Origin: Clostridia bacterium
Lineage (GTDB): Bacteria > Bacillota_A > Clostridia > Christensenellales > Aristaeellaceae
Direction: 5' to 3'
Length of the DNA stretch: 36,560 nt
Assembly (NCBI GenBank): GCA_017481065.1
Contig: JAFUPT010000120.1
Coordinates: 1 to 36,560, forward strand
A model generated the notes under the pieces. It had not been told where the DNA came from, searched no databases, and saw only the letters and a list, made by a program, of their open reading frames with translations. Below are positions 5,755 to 13,971 of the stretch, piece after piece; position 1 is the first letter of the stretch, and each line of letters begins with the position of its first letter. The position numbers were made by a program, and so were the translations under genes.

Positions 5755-8051
5755 ACAACGCTGAGGAAAAACACGTTCACAGCCATGACGGGGCATGCGC
5801 CTGCGGACATGACCATCATGAACATAAGGAACATGAATGCGGGTGCGGGCATGAGCATCATCATGAGCACGAGCACCATGAATGCGGGTGCGGGCACGAG
5901 CACCATCATGAGCATGAGCACCATGAACATGGGCATCACACGCAGGCCCACGGCAGGCATTCCGGCGGCGTGACCCGGACCTACATACTGGAAAACCTGG
6001 GCTGCGCGAACTGCGCCGCGAAGATGGAGGCCCGGATTGCCGCGCTGGACGGCGTGGCGGCCGCAACCATCACCTTCGCCACGAAGCAGCTGCGGCTGAC
6101 CGCCAAGGATCCCGACCGCCTGCTGCCGGAGATTCGCAGGATCTGCGCGAGCATCGAATCCGAAGTAAAGGTAGTGGAGAAGGACGCCGCGCCGAAGCAT
6201 GCGCACGGCGACGACCGGGCGGACCTGGTGCAGATCATCATCGGCGCGGTATTTTTCATCGCCGGGCTGGTGCTGGAACACATCAGCGCGCCGGAATTGC
6301 TGGTGATCGCCGTATTCGTGGCGGGCTACCTGATCCTCGGCGGCAAAATCCTGCTGGAAGCCGCGCGCAACATCCGCAGCGGCCAGGTATTTGATGAAAA
6401 CTTCCTGATGAGCATCGCCACCATCGGCGCCTTCGCCATCCGGGAATACCCGGAGGCCATGGGCGTGATGCTGTTTTACCGGGTGGGCGAATTCTTTGAG
6501 CACAAGGCGGTGGAGCGCAGCCGCAGCCAGATTATGGAAGCGGTGGATATGCGGCCCGAGGTGGTGAACCTGCTGGAGGGCGATAATGTGCGCGTGATTC
6601 CCGCAGGCGAGGCGCAGGTGGGCGATGTGCTGCTGATCCGCCCCGGCGACAGGATTCCGCTGGACGGCGTGATCACAGAGGGCGAGAGCCGGCTGGACAC
6701 CTCCCCCATCACCGGCGAACCCGTGCCCGTGGCCGTGAAATGCGGCGACAGCGCGGTATCCGGCTGCCTGAACACCAGCGGCCAGCTAAAGCTGCGGGTG
6801 GAGAAGGTGCTGGAGGAATCCATGGTGAGCCGAATTCTGGATTCCGTGGAGAACGCAGCCGCCAGCAAGCCGAAGATCGACCGCTTCATTACCCGCTTTG
6901 CCCGGGTTTACACCCCCTGCGTGGTTGCGGTTGCTCTGGCGACGGCCATTATTCCCTCCATCGTGACCGGCAACTGGAACTACTGGGTTTACACGGCGCT
7001 GACCTTCCTGGTAATGAGCTGCCCCTGCGCGCTGGTGCTGAGCGTGCCGCTGGCCTTCTTCTCCGGCATCGGCGCGGGATCGAAGAAGGGCATACTGTTC
7101 AAGGGCGGCGCTGCCATTGAGGCGCTTGGCCAGCTGAAGGCCGTGGTGATGGACAAAACCGGCACCATCACCCAGGGCAACTTCAAGCTGCAGAAGATCA
7201 TTCCCACCGGGAAATACAATGAAAACGACCTGCTGCACCTGTGCGCCAGCTGTGAGCAGCATTCCACCCATCCCATCGCCCACAGCATCGTGAGCGCCGC
7301 CCGGGAGAAGGGCATCGCCATGCAGCAGCCCCGATCCATGAAGGAAATCGCGGGCCACGGCATCGAGGCGGAGCTGGAGCAGGGCGAGGTGATCTGCGGC
7401 AACAAAAAGCTGATGGAGAAGCACGGCATCGACCTCGGAAGCGCGCAGCACAGCGCATATGGGGCGGAGGTATACATCGCGGTAAACGATGTGCTGGCTG
7501 GCATACTGGTGATTTCCGATACCATTAAGCCCGACGCCAAGCCCGCAATCGCCCGCTTGAAGGCCCTCGGCCTGCACACCGCCATGCTCACCGGCGACTC
7601 TGCGGAGAGCGCGAAGGCAGTGGCATCCGAGACCGGCATCGATGAGGTGCGCGCCCGCCTGCTGCCCCAGGAGAAGCTGGAGAGCCTGGCAGAAATCCGG
7701 AAGCAGCACGGCAGCGTGATGTTCGTGGGCGACGGCATCAACGATGCGCCTGTGCTGGCCGGCGCAGATGTGGGCGCGGCCATGGGCAGCGGCGCGGACG
7801 CAGCCATCGAGGCGGCGGACACCGTGTTCATGACCAGCAGCGTGGAATCCATTCCGGAGGCCATATCCATCGCCCGGGGCACCAACCGCATCGCCATGCA
7901 GAACGTGGTGTTTGCGCTGGCGGTGAAGCTCATCGTAATGATCCTCGGCCTGTGCGGCTTCGCCAACATGTGGATGGCGGTATTTGCCGATACGGGCGTG
8001 GCCATGATCTGCGTAGTGAATGCGATAAGGGCGCTTTACATCCGGCGCTAA
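5751..8051 (+). CDS. P1B-type heavy-metal-exporting ATPase (Zn/Cd/Co class) with His/Cys-rich N-terminus
   Basis: This 766-residue cation pump couples ATP hydrolysis to metal export. Residues 1-75 are extremely rich in His, Glu and Cys with a duplicated 15-residue unit. A heavy-metal-associated domain follows with its Cys pair in GCANC (C85, C88). The transmembrane metal site is CPC (residues 424-426) in the context SCPCALVLSVPLA, as in CadA/ZntA pumps rather than copper pumps. The aspartyl-phosphate motif DKTGT starts at D468, the HP motif is in STHPIAHS, and GDGINDAPVL closes the hinge region; all are intact. An AAGGAGG site precedes the ATG. Promoter and operator lie immediately upstream and a terminator follows, so it is a single-gene unit. 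Zn(II) or Cd(II) is the likeliest substrate. Co(II) is also conceivable given the cobalamin locus nearby. Confidence 0.93.
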   Translation: MNNAEEKHVHSHDGACACGHDHHEHKEHECGCGHEHHHEHEHHECGCGHEHHHEHEHHEHGHHTQAHGRHSGGVTRTYILENLGCANCAAKMEARIAALDGVAAATITFATKQLRLTAKDPDRLLPEIRRICASIESEVKVVEKDAAPKHAHGDDRADLVQIIIGAVFFIAGLVLEHISAPELLVIAVFVAGYLILGGKILLEAARNIRSGQVFDENFLMSIATIGAFAIREYPEAMGVMLFYRVGEFFEHKAVERSRSQIMEAVDMRPEVVNLLEGDNVRVIPAGEAQVGDVLLIRPGDRIPLDGVITEGESRLDTSPITGEPVPVAVKCGDSAVSGCLNTSGQLKLRVEKVLEESMVSRILDSVENAAASKPKIDRFITRFARVYTPCVVAVALATAIIPSIVTGNWNYWVYTALTFLVMSCPCALVLSVPLAFFSGIGAGSKKGILFKGGAAIEALGQLKAVVMDKTGTITQGNFKLQKIIPTGKYNENDLLHLCASCEQHSTHPIAHSIVSAAREKGIAMQQPRSMKEIAGHGIEAELEQGEVICGNKKLMEKHGIDLGSAQHSAYGAEVYIAVNDVLAGILVISDTIKPDAKPAIARLKALGLHTAMLTGDSAESAKAVASETGIDEVRARLLPQEKLESLAEIRKQHGSVMFVGDGINDAPVLAGADVGAAMGSGADAAIEAADTVFMTSSVESIPEAISIARGTNRIAMQNVVFALAVKLIVMILGLCGFANMWMAVFADTGVAMICVVNAIRALYIRR
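5832..5921 (+). repeat. tandem 45-bp repeat encoding His/Cys-rich metal-binding units
   Basis: Two consecutive 45-bp units (5832-5876 and 5877-5921) differ at only a few bases and each encodes HECGCGHEHHHEHEH. A related partial unit (CACGHDHHEH) precedes them. Each unit carries a Cys-x-Cys pair among His residues, so the repeat adds metal ligands to the pump's N-terminus. Confidence 0.85.
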
Positions 8052-8069
8052 AAGCATAATAGAAAAAGC

Positions 8070-8107
8070 AAGGATTCCTGAAGAAAACCTTCCGGAATCC
8101 TTTTTTT
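8070..8107 (+). terminator. rho-independent terminator of the metal ATPase gene
   Basis: AGGATTCC pairs with GGAATCCT; an inner GAAG/CTTC helix extends the stem across one mismatch. It is followed by TTTTTTT. The hairpin starts about 20 bases after the stop codon. Confidence 0.85.
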
Positions 8108-8137
8108 GCCATCCGGGCTTTGACACAGAAAAGCCGA

Positions 8138-8166
8138 TTGTAAGTTTTCTCAGAATATGTTAGAAT
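8138..8166 (+). promoter_or_regulatory. probable promoter of the large LRR protein gene
   Basis: TTGTAA (8138-8143) and TAGAAT (8161-8166) are 17 bases apart in the only AT-rich stretch before the gene. This leaves a leader of about 90 bases. A second -10-like TACAAT at 8195-8200 lacks a good -35. Confidence 0.45.
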
Positions 8167-8261
8167 TATTGCAGATAGATTTATGTTTATAGTGTACAAT
8201 TCTTACCATTTCATTTCCAAATTGTGCCGGTCCTGATTCCAGAGCAAGGGAGGTTTGCTGA

Positions 8262-11200
8262 ATGAAGAAAATGCTTCAAAAGATACTGGCCGCGATCCTG
8301 GTAATCGCCTCCACCACAGGCGGGCTGAGCCTGCCCGTACAGGCGGAAAACACACTGAGCGCGGAGGAAATCGCGCTCCTGACGGCCGCGCCTGAGGAGG
8401 CCGCGCTTCCCATCGCGGAGGATGCGGGAGAAATCCCGGCTCCGGTGGAAGAAAGCACGGTTCCGGAGGAAGCGGCGGCAGAAACCCCCGCGGCGCTTCC
8501 GGCGGAACCCACGCCCGCGCCCGAGTCGGAGCCCGCAGCGGAAATCACCGAAGAACCCACTACGGAGCCCGCAGCGGAGGCCACTGAGGAACCCGCTATG
8601 GAGCCTACAGCGGAGGCCACTGAGGAACCCGCTGCTGAAACGGCGGAGCCCTCCGCAGAGCCCTCTGCCGTATCCGCCGCCGAAGCCACGGCGGAGCCTG
8701 TTGAAGATATCTTCCAGATCAAAGACAATGTGCTGCTGGGATACAGCGGCACGGACGCGGATGTGACGATTCCCGACGGAGTGACGGCCATCGGCTCCGG
8801 CGCGTTTGCCGGGAACAGCGCAATCCGCAGCATCCGCATCCCGGACAGCGTGACGGAAATTGGCTACAAGGCATTTGAAAACTGCACTGCGCTTGCGGAG
8901 ATCACGATACCGGACAGCGTGCATACGATGGATTTCGGCGTGTTCATCGGCTGCACCGCGCTCAAGCGGGTTGCGCTGCCCAGCCAGCTGGAGACGATCA
9001 AGGAATACATGTTCCAGAACTGCGCATCCCTTGCGGAGATCCGCTTCCCGAACGCCCTGCGGCGCATCGACCACTACGCCTTCTACGGCTGCAGCGCCAT
9101 TGAAGAGCTCAAGCTGCCGGACGGCGTTTCTGTGATCAGCTCGAGCGCATTCGCCTATTGCTCCGGCATACGGAGCATCGATTTCCCCAGCAACCTGCAC
9201 ACGGTGTACGACAACGCATTCGCCTACTGCACATCGCTGGAAAGCGCCATGCTGCCCGACAGCGTGGCCAACCTGAACAGCTCCATCTTCCAGGGATGCA
9301 CCAGCCTGCGGGAAGCATCGCTTCCGGATGGCACGCGCTATGTGCACAGCGGGATGTTTGCCGGCTGCGTGAACCTTGAAAAGGTGACCCTGCCCAAGAC
9401 CGCCATCCGCGTGGACTCTAAGGCCTTCCAGGCCTGCGCGAAGCTGGAGGAAGTTATCCTGCCCAACGGCATTTACTCCATCGAATCATACGCCTTTGAG
9501 GGCTGCACCGGGTTGAAACGCGCGATCATCCCCAACGGCACCACGAATATCGGCAGCCATGCCTTCGCAGGCTGCAGCGCCCTTAGCGATGTAGAGCTGC
9601 CCGCCGAGCTGCTCACGATTGGCAATTCCGCATTCCTGGGCTGCGCACAGCTGAAAAAGATCACGCTGCCCGAGGGCATTACCTCCATCGGCGCAGGCGC
9701 GTTTGCAGACTGCCCGGAGCTGAGTGCGGAGGTATATCCCAATAGTTTTGCCCTTACATACTGCCAGGAGAATGGCATTCCCTACACGATTCGCAATGAA
9801 AGCGCCAGCGATTTTGTGGTGAAGGACGGCGTGCTGCACCGCTACACCGGTACGGAGACGGATATCGCCATTCCCGAGGGCGTGACCAAAATTGCAGACT
9901 ACACCTTCTCCGGCAGCGCGCTCACCAGCGTGAGCTTCCCCTCTACGCTGGAGGAGATCGGCGAATTTGCCTTCGCCCGCTGCAACGGCCTTTCCTTCCT
10001 GGAATTCCCGGCGAGCCTGAAAACCATCGGCAGCAGCGCATTCTACAAGTGCGAAAACCTGCTGCTGGCAGAGATGCCCGAGGGGCTTGAAACCATCGGC
10101 AAAAATGCATTCTCGGAGAGCGCCCTGCTGCTTGTTGCGCTGCCCTCCACCCTGCGGGAGCTGGGCGACGGCGCGTTCATGCGCTGCCCCTACCTGACGG
10201 AAGTATACATCGAAGAAGGTATCGAAAGCACCGGCAATTCCGTGTTCGAATCCTGCAGTTACCTCTCCTACGTCTACCTGCCGGACAGCCTAAAGCACAT
10301 CGGCAGCCGCTTCTTCCATTACTGCCGCTACCTGGAGGAGATTCGCATTCCGGCACATCTGGAGAGCATGGGCGACGGCGCATTCCACGGCACGGGCATT
10401 TCTGAAATCATATTGCCCGATACCCTGACCGAGCTTCCCGACGGCGCCTTGGGCGAATGCCTCAAGCTCACCAGCGTAACCCTGCCAAAGCAGTTGCAGA
10501 AGATCGGCAGCAACGCATTTTACGATTGCCCGCTCAGCTCCCTGGTAATCCCGGACAGCGTGACCGAAATCGGTGAATGCGCGTTCAGGAACTGCGCGAA
10601 GCTGGCCAGGCTGGATATGCCCGCTTCCCTCATTTCCATCGGAGGCTACGCCTTCTACGGCTGCACCTCCCTGAAAAGCATGTCGGTTCCGGAGGGAACG
10701 GAGAGCATCGGCGATCTGGCATTTTACGACTGCACCGCCCTCGCATCCATCACCCTGCCGGACAGCGTGAAAACCATTGGCCGCTGCGCATTTTTCAACT
10801 GCGAGCAGCTGACCGAAATCACCCTGCCCGCATCCCTCACCCGCATTGAAGAGGAAACCTTCCGCATCTGCGATAAGCTGGAGCGCGTCACCGTGCGCGG
10901 CAGCATTGAATACATCGGCCCGAGCGCCTTTGTAAACTGCACCTCGCTCACCGAGGTGACGGGCCTGCGGGGCGTGGGCTTCATCGGCAACGTCGCCTTC
11001 GGCAACTGCAAAAAGCTGAGGGGCATCGAGAGCAGCGGCGCGGCCGCCGTCATCGACAAATCCGCCTTTGTCAATTGCGAAGCCCTGGAATACGCCCGCT
11101 TCCCGGATGGCATTACCAGCATCGGCGTGCGCGCCTTCGCCAACTGCGCAAAGCTGAAATCCATCGGCAGCACCGCCCATATCGAAAGCATCGGCGGAAA

Positions 11201-13235
11201 CGCCTTCCTCGCCTGCTATGCGCTGGAGAGCTTCGATTTCGGTGACCGGCTTGAATCCATCTCCGCATCCGCATTCCTGTTCTGCGCCTCCCTGGACGGC
11301 GTGAAATTCCCGGACACGCTGAAAGAGATCGGCGAGGAGGCCTTCCGGGAGTGCATCTCCATTTCCTCCATCTACCTGCCGGACAGCGTGGAAAAAATCG
11401 GCCCGCTGGCCTTCAAAACCTGCTACGATATGGCCAGCATCCGCCTGTCCCCCTCCCTCAAGGCATTGCCGCCCTCCGCACTCTCCAACTGCACCTCGCT
11501 CACCAGCGTGGAAATTCCCTACGGCGTGACCGAGATCGGCAGCTGGTGCTTCTATTACTGTCCGAAGCTCAGCCGGGTAAGCATTCCGGAGAGCGTGACC
11601 ACCATCGCCGAAAAGGCCTTCTACAATTGCCCGCAGCTCAAGAGCATCGCCCTGCCCCAGAGCGTGACCAGCATTGCCTCGGACGCCTTTATGGATACGC
11701 CCGCCCTCAAGAGCGCGCCGAAATCCGTGGTATTCCCCCGGCAGGAGGCCATCCTGAACCTCGCTTCCGGAAAGCCCGCGCAGCTCAGCGTGCAGGTGAA
11801 GCCCGACGATGCAAACCAGGCGGTACGCTGGACGAGCAGCGATGAAGGCATTGTGCGCGTGGAAAACGGCATGCTCATTCCCGTGGCAAGCGGCAGCGCG
11901 ACCGTGACCGCCGCATCCATCGCCGATCCCGCCGTTTCCGCAAGCTGCACCGTGATCGTGGATCGCTTCACCCCGGTATCGGAGATCAGGCTGAACGCCG
12001 CAGACCTCCAGCTGGACATCGCCAAGGGCGATTCCTTCACCCTCGCGGCGCAGGTGCTGCCGGAGGATGCGAGGTATCCCTCCGTGATTTGGGAGAGCAG
12101 CGATCCTTCGATCGCCAGCGTGGAGGGCGGCGTGATCACCGCCCACGCCGCAGGCCGCGCGCTCATTACCTGCTCGGCTGTTGACGGCAGCGGCGCGGAG
12201 GCGCTTTGCAGCGTGACCGTGTACAAATCCCCGCTTCCAAAGGGCGTGAGCATTCAGCAGGCGAACAACACGGCCGTGAACCTCGGTGAAAGCCTGCAGC
12301 TCACCACCGCCTTCTCCCCGGAGGGCAGCTATGCCAAGCTCAGCTGGTCCTCCTCCAGCAAAAAGATTGCCACCGTGGATGCAAGCGGCGTAGTTACGCC
12401 CGTGAAGGAGGGCAGCGTTACCATCACGGTAAAGACCTCCAACGGCAAGCGCGACACGGTGAAGCTGAAGATCGTGGACCCCTACAAGCCCACCGGCGTG
12501 GCGCTTGACAAGAGCGGCACCGTGAACCTGGCGCTGGGCGAAACCCTGCAGCTGGGCGCATCCCTCCTGCCTGAAACCGCCCAGAGCGAGCTGAAGTGGA
12601 GCACTTCCAGCAAGCGGGTGGCCACGGTGGATGCGAGCGGCGTGGTGACGCCCATCAAGGAGGGCAGCGTCACCATCACCGTTCAAACCCGCAACGGCAA
12701 GAAGGACACGGTGAAGGTGAAGGTGTTCGACCCGAAGAAGCCCCAGTCCGTGACCCTCGCAGAGAGCGGCACCGTGACCGCGTGGCTCGGCGGCTCCCTC
12801 CAGTTGAACGCGGAAGTTGCCCCCATTACTGCGGAGACCACCCTCAGCTGGTCCAGCTCCAACAAGCGCATTGCCACGGTGGACGCGAGCGGCGTGGTGA
12901 CGCCCATCAAGGAGGGCAGCGTCACCATCACCGTAAAGACCCACAACGGTAAGAAGGATACGGTGAAGGTGAAGGTTGCCGATCCCAGCAAGCCCGCCCA
13001 GCTGGTGCTGAGCCACAGCGGCACGATTGCCCTCGCCAAGGGGGAAACCCTGCAGCTCTCGGCGCAGATACTGCCCGATACCGCCGTGGGCAGCGTGAAA
13101 TGGTCCAGCTCCAAAACCCGCTATGCCACGGTGGATGAAAGCGGGCTGGTGACGGCGGTAAAGGCCGGTACGGTTACCATAACCGCCAAGACCCAGAACG
13201 GCAAAACGGATACCGTGAAGATCAAAATTCTATGA
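8262..13235 (+). CDS. large secreted BspA-like leucine-rich-repeat protein with six Big_2 domains
   Basis: This 1657-residue protein starts with a signal peptide (Lys-rich start, hydrophobic core, cleavage likely after PVQA near residue 28). Next is a Glu/Pro/Ala/Thr-rich linker to about 150. Two long LRR_5/BspA-like blocks follow (about 155-490 and 512-1150), each headed by a VLxGYSG- or VLHRYTG-type cap. Their repeats of about 23 residues follow the pattern IPDSVTEIGxxAFxxCxxL. Six Big_2-type Ig-like domains fill about 1155-1657 (pattern LSWSSSNKRIATVDASG, then VTITVK). BspA-like proteins are often adhesins or host-contact proteins. No LPXTG motif, S-layer homology domain or C-terminal membrane segment is visible, so it may be released or held by a carrier. 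The GGGAGG site precedes the ATG at 8262. No clear terminator follows the stop. Confidence 0.88.
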   Translation: MKKMLQKILAAILVIASTTGGLSLPVQAENTLSAEEIALLTAAPEEAALPIAEDAGEIPAPVEESTVPEEAAAETPAALPAEPTPAPESEPAAEITEEPTTEPAAEATEEPAMEPTAEATEEPAAETAEPSAEPSAVSAAEATAEPVEDIFQIKDNVLLGYSGTDADVTIPDGVTAIGSGAFAGNSAIRSIRIPDSVTEIGYKAFENCTALAEITIPDSVHTMDFGVFIGCTALKRVALPSQLETIKEYMFQNCASLAEIRFPNALRRIDHYAFYGCSAIEELKLPDGVSVISSSAFAYCSGIRSIDFPSNLHTVYDNAFAYCTSLESAMLPDSVANLNSSIFQGCTSLREASLPDGTRYVHSGMFAGCVNLEKVTLPKTAIRVDSKAFQACAKLEEVILPNGIYSIESYAFEGCTGLKRAIIPNGTTNIGSHAFAGCSALSDVELPAELLTIGNSAFLGCAQLKKITLPEGITSIGAGAFADCPELSAEVYPNSFALTYCQENGIPYTIRNESASDFVVKDGVLHRYTGTETDIAIPEGVTKIADYTFSGSALTSVSFPSTLEEIGEFAFARCNGLSFLEFPASLKTIGSSAFYKCENLLLAEMPEGLETIGKNAFSESALLLVALPSTLRELGDGAFMRCPYLTEVYIEEGIESTGNSVFESCSYLSYVYLPDSLKHIGSRFFHYCRYLEEIRIPAHLESMGDGAFHGTGISEIILPDTLTELPDGALGECLKLTSVTLPKQLQKIGSNAFYDCPLSSLVIPDSVTEIGECAFRNCAKLARLDMPASLISIGGYAFYGCTSLKSMSVPEGTESIGDLAFYDCTALASITLPDSVKTIGRCAFFNCEQLTEITLPASLTRIEEETFRICDKLERVTVRGSIEYIGPSAFVNCTSLTEVTGLRGVGFIGNVAFGNCKKLRGIESSGAAAVIDKSAFVNCEALEYARFPDGITSIGVRAFANCAKLKSIGSTAHIESIGGNAFLACYALESFDFGDRLESISASAFLFCASLDGVKFPDTLKEIGEEAFRECISISSIYLPDSVEKIGPLAFKTCYDMASIRLSPSLKALPPSALSNCTSLTSVEIPYGVTEIGSWCFYYCPKLSRVSIPESVTTIAEKAFYNCPQLKSIALPQSVTSIASDAFMDTPALKSAPKSVVFPRQEAILNLASGKPAQLSVQVKPDDANQAVRWTSSDEGIVRVENGMLIPVASGSATVTAASIADPAVSASCTVIVDRFTPVSEIRLNAADLQLDIAKGDSFTLAAQVLPEDARYPSVIWESSDPSIASVEGGVITAHAAGRALITCSAVDGSGAEALCSVTVYKSPLPKGVSIQQANNTAVNLGESLQLTTAFSPEGSYAKLSWSSSSKKIATVDASGVVTPVKEGSVTITVKTSNGKRDTVKLKIVDPYKPTGVALDKSGTVNLALGETLQLGASLLPETAQSELKWSTSSKRVATVDASGVVTPIKEGSVTITVQTRNGKKDTVKVKVFDPKKPQSVTLAESGTVTAWLGGSLQLNAEVAPITAETTLSWSSSNKRIATVDASGVVTPIKEGSVTITVKTHNGKKDTVKVKVADPSKPAQLVLSHSGTIALAKGETLQLSAQILPDTAVGSVKWSSSKTRYATVDESGLVTAVKAGTVTITAKTQNGKTDTVKIKIL
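12237..13235 (+). repeat. four Big_2-encoding units with exact 252-bp period
   Basis: The landmark coding for ATVDASG begins at 12369, 12621, 12873 and 13125, exactly 252 bases (84 codons) apart each time. Units two and three are near-identical over about 105 bases starting at that landmark. The last unit is more diverged (ATVDESG, then AVKAG). This indicates tandem duplication with partial homogenisation. Confidence 0.85.
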
Positions 13236-13261
13236 TATGCGCTGTTTTGGCCGTTTCACCC

Positions 13262-13290
13262 TTTACTTTCGACATCACAAGTGCTATAAT
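13262..13290 (+). promoter_or_regulatory. probable promoter of the cobalamin-controlled locus
   Basis: TATAAT at 13285-13290 is a perfect -10; TTTACT at 13262-13267 is a moderate -35 at 17 bases. Transcription would start near 13297, just before the first riboswitch. No comparable promoter is visible between the two riboswitches, so one transcript probably passes through both. Confidence 0.6.
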
Positions 13291-13314
13291 ACCTGTGAAA
13301 ACAGAATAATCATG

Positions 13315-13502
13315 GCTTACAGGTGCCTGCGTGTAATGCGCGGGTGAAAAGGGAACGGAGTGTAAATCTCCGACAGGACCGCTGCTGTGAAGGGGAGCTT
13401 CGGATAAAATGCCACTGGCGATTGCCGGGAAGGATTTCGAAGCGGTGAGCCTGAGTCAGAAGACCTGCCTGGCAAGCATGCATGGAATTCTTCGGACCAG
13501 GG
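13315..13502 (+). promoter_or_regulatory. cobalamin riboswitch 1
   Basis: The 5' part (GGTGCCTGCG, then GGGTGAAAAGGGAAC, GTGTAAATCTCCGAC and CCGCTGCTGTGAAGGGGAG) follows the conserved core of cobalamin aptamers. The B12 box is clear at 13453-13469 (GAGTCAGAAGACCTGCC). A terminator at 13529-13570 follows, indicating cobalamin-induced premature termination. It is the first of two aptamers in series. Confidence 0.93.
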
Positions 13503-13528
13503 AATGATATGCCGCATATGCGTGTATG

Positions 13529-13570
13529 GCAGAACAGTTTTGGAGGATTCCGGGCTGTTCTGCTTTTTTT
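13529..13570 (+). terminator. riboswitch 1 terminator
   Basis: GCAGAACAG pairs perfectly with CTGTTCTGC across a 17-base loop and is followed by TTTTTTT. It lies 26 bases after the first aptamer and before the second, with no gene between, so it serves only as the first riboswitch's expression platform. Confidence 0.88.
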
Positions 13571-13594
13571 GATTCACAATTTCATATTTGGATT

Positions 13595-13801
13595 TTCAGT
13601 GCCCGCTGGTAGTGCGGCGGGGTAAAAGGGAATCAGGTGCAAATCCTGAGCGATCCGGTCACTGTAAGCGGGGAGGCGAGCCGCAGAACGCCATTGTGCA
13701 TTGCATGAGAAGGCGCGGCCTTCGCCCATGATCCGCAAGCCAGGAAACCTGCTGAAACATCCGGTGCATAGCTTCCGGAGAAAGCGGCTGCCCAGCAGGA
13801 T
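13595..13801 (+). promoter_or_regulatory. cobalamin riboswitch 2
   Basis: It contains GTGCCCGCTGG, GGGGTAAAAGGGAATC, GGTGCAAATCCTGAGCG, GGTCACTGTAAGCGGGGAG and the B12 box GCAAGCCAGGAAACCTGCTG (about 13735-13754), all canonical cobalamin aptamer elements. CCTGCTG at the B12 box can pair with CAGCAGG near 13793-13799. Its terminator follows at 13822-13860 and the exported chelatase gene begins at 13972. Confidence 0.95.
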
Positions 13802-13821
13802 TTGTTATCTGATACAACCAT

Positions 13822-13860
13822 GCGCCTGCCATTCCGGAAGGGAAGGGCGGGCGCTTTTTT
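13822..13860 (+). terminator. riboswitch 2 terminator
   Basis: GCGCCTGCC (13822-13830) pairs with GGCGGGCGC (13846-13854) including one wobble, followed by TTTTTT. It is the last terminator before the locus's first gene. A short hairpin (GGGCA/TGCCC) also lies just before the ribosome site. Confidence 0.88.
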
Positions 13861-13971
13861 GCCGCCTTTCCACCTTGGATAGACTGTTTTGCGGGTATTT
13901 TGGCCGATGAACGAAACGCCCGCCGAATAGATATCGGGCAAATATGCCCAAAAGAAAGGAAAGATTTACCC

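Noticed and set aside
6786..8126. A 446-codon open frame on the - strand opposite the metal ATPase
   Set aside because: It is His/Gly/Ala-rich shadow coding against a complete P-type ATPase with all catalytic motifs on the + strand.
8120..8149. TTGACA at 8120-8125 as the promoter of the LRR gene
   Set aside because: No acceptable -10 hexamer lies 16-18 bases downstream; the pair TTGTAA/TAGAAT at 8138-8166 fits better.
10290..13016. A 908-codon open frame on the - strand opposite the LRR/Big_2 gene
   Set aside because: It reflects the repeat and codon bias of the + strand gene; the composition is unusual and no domain is recognisable.
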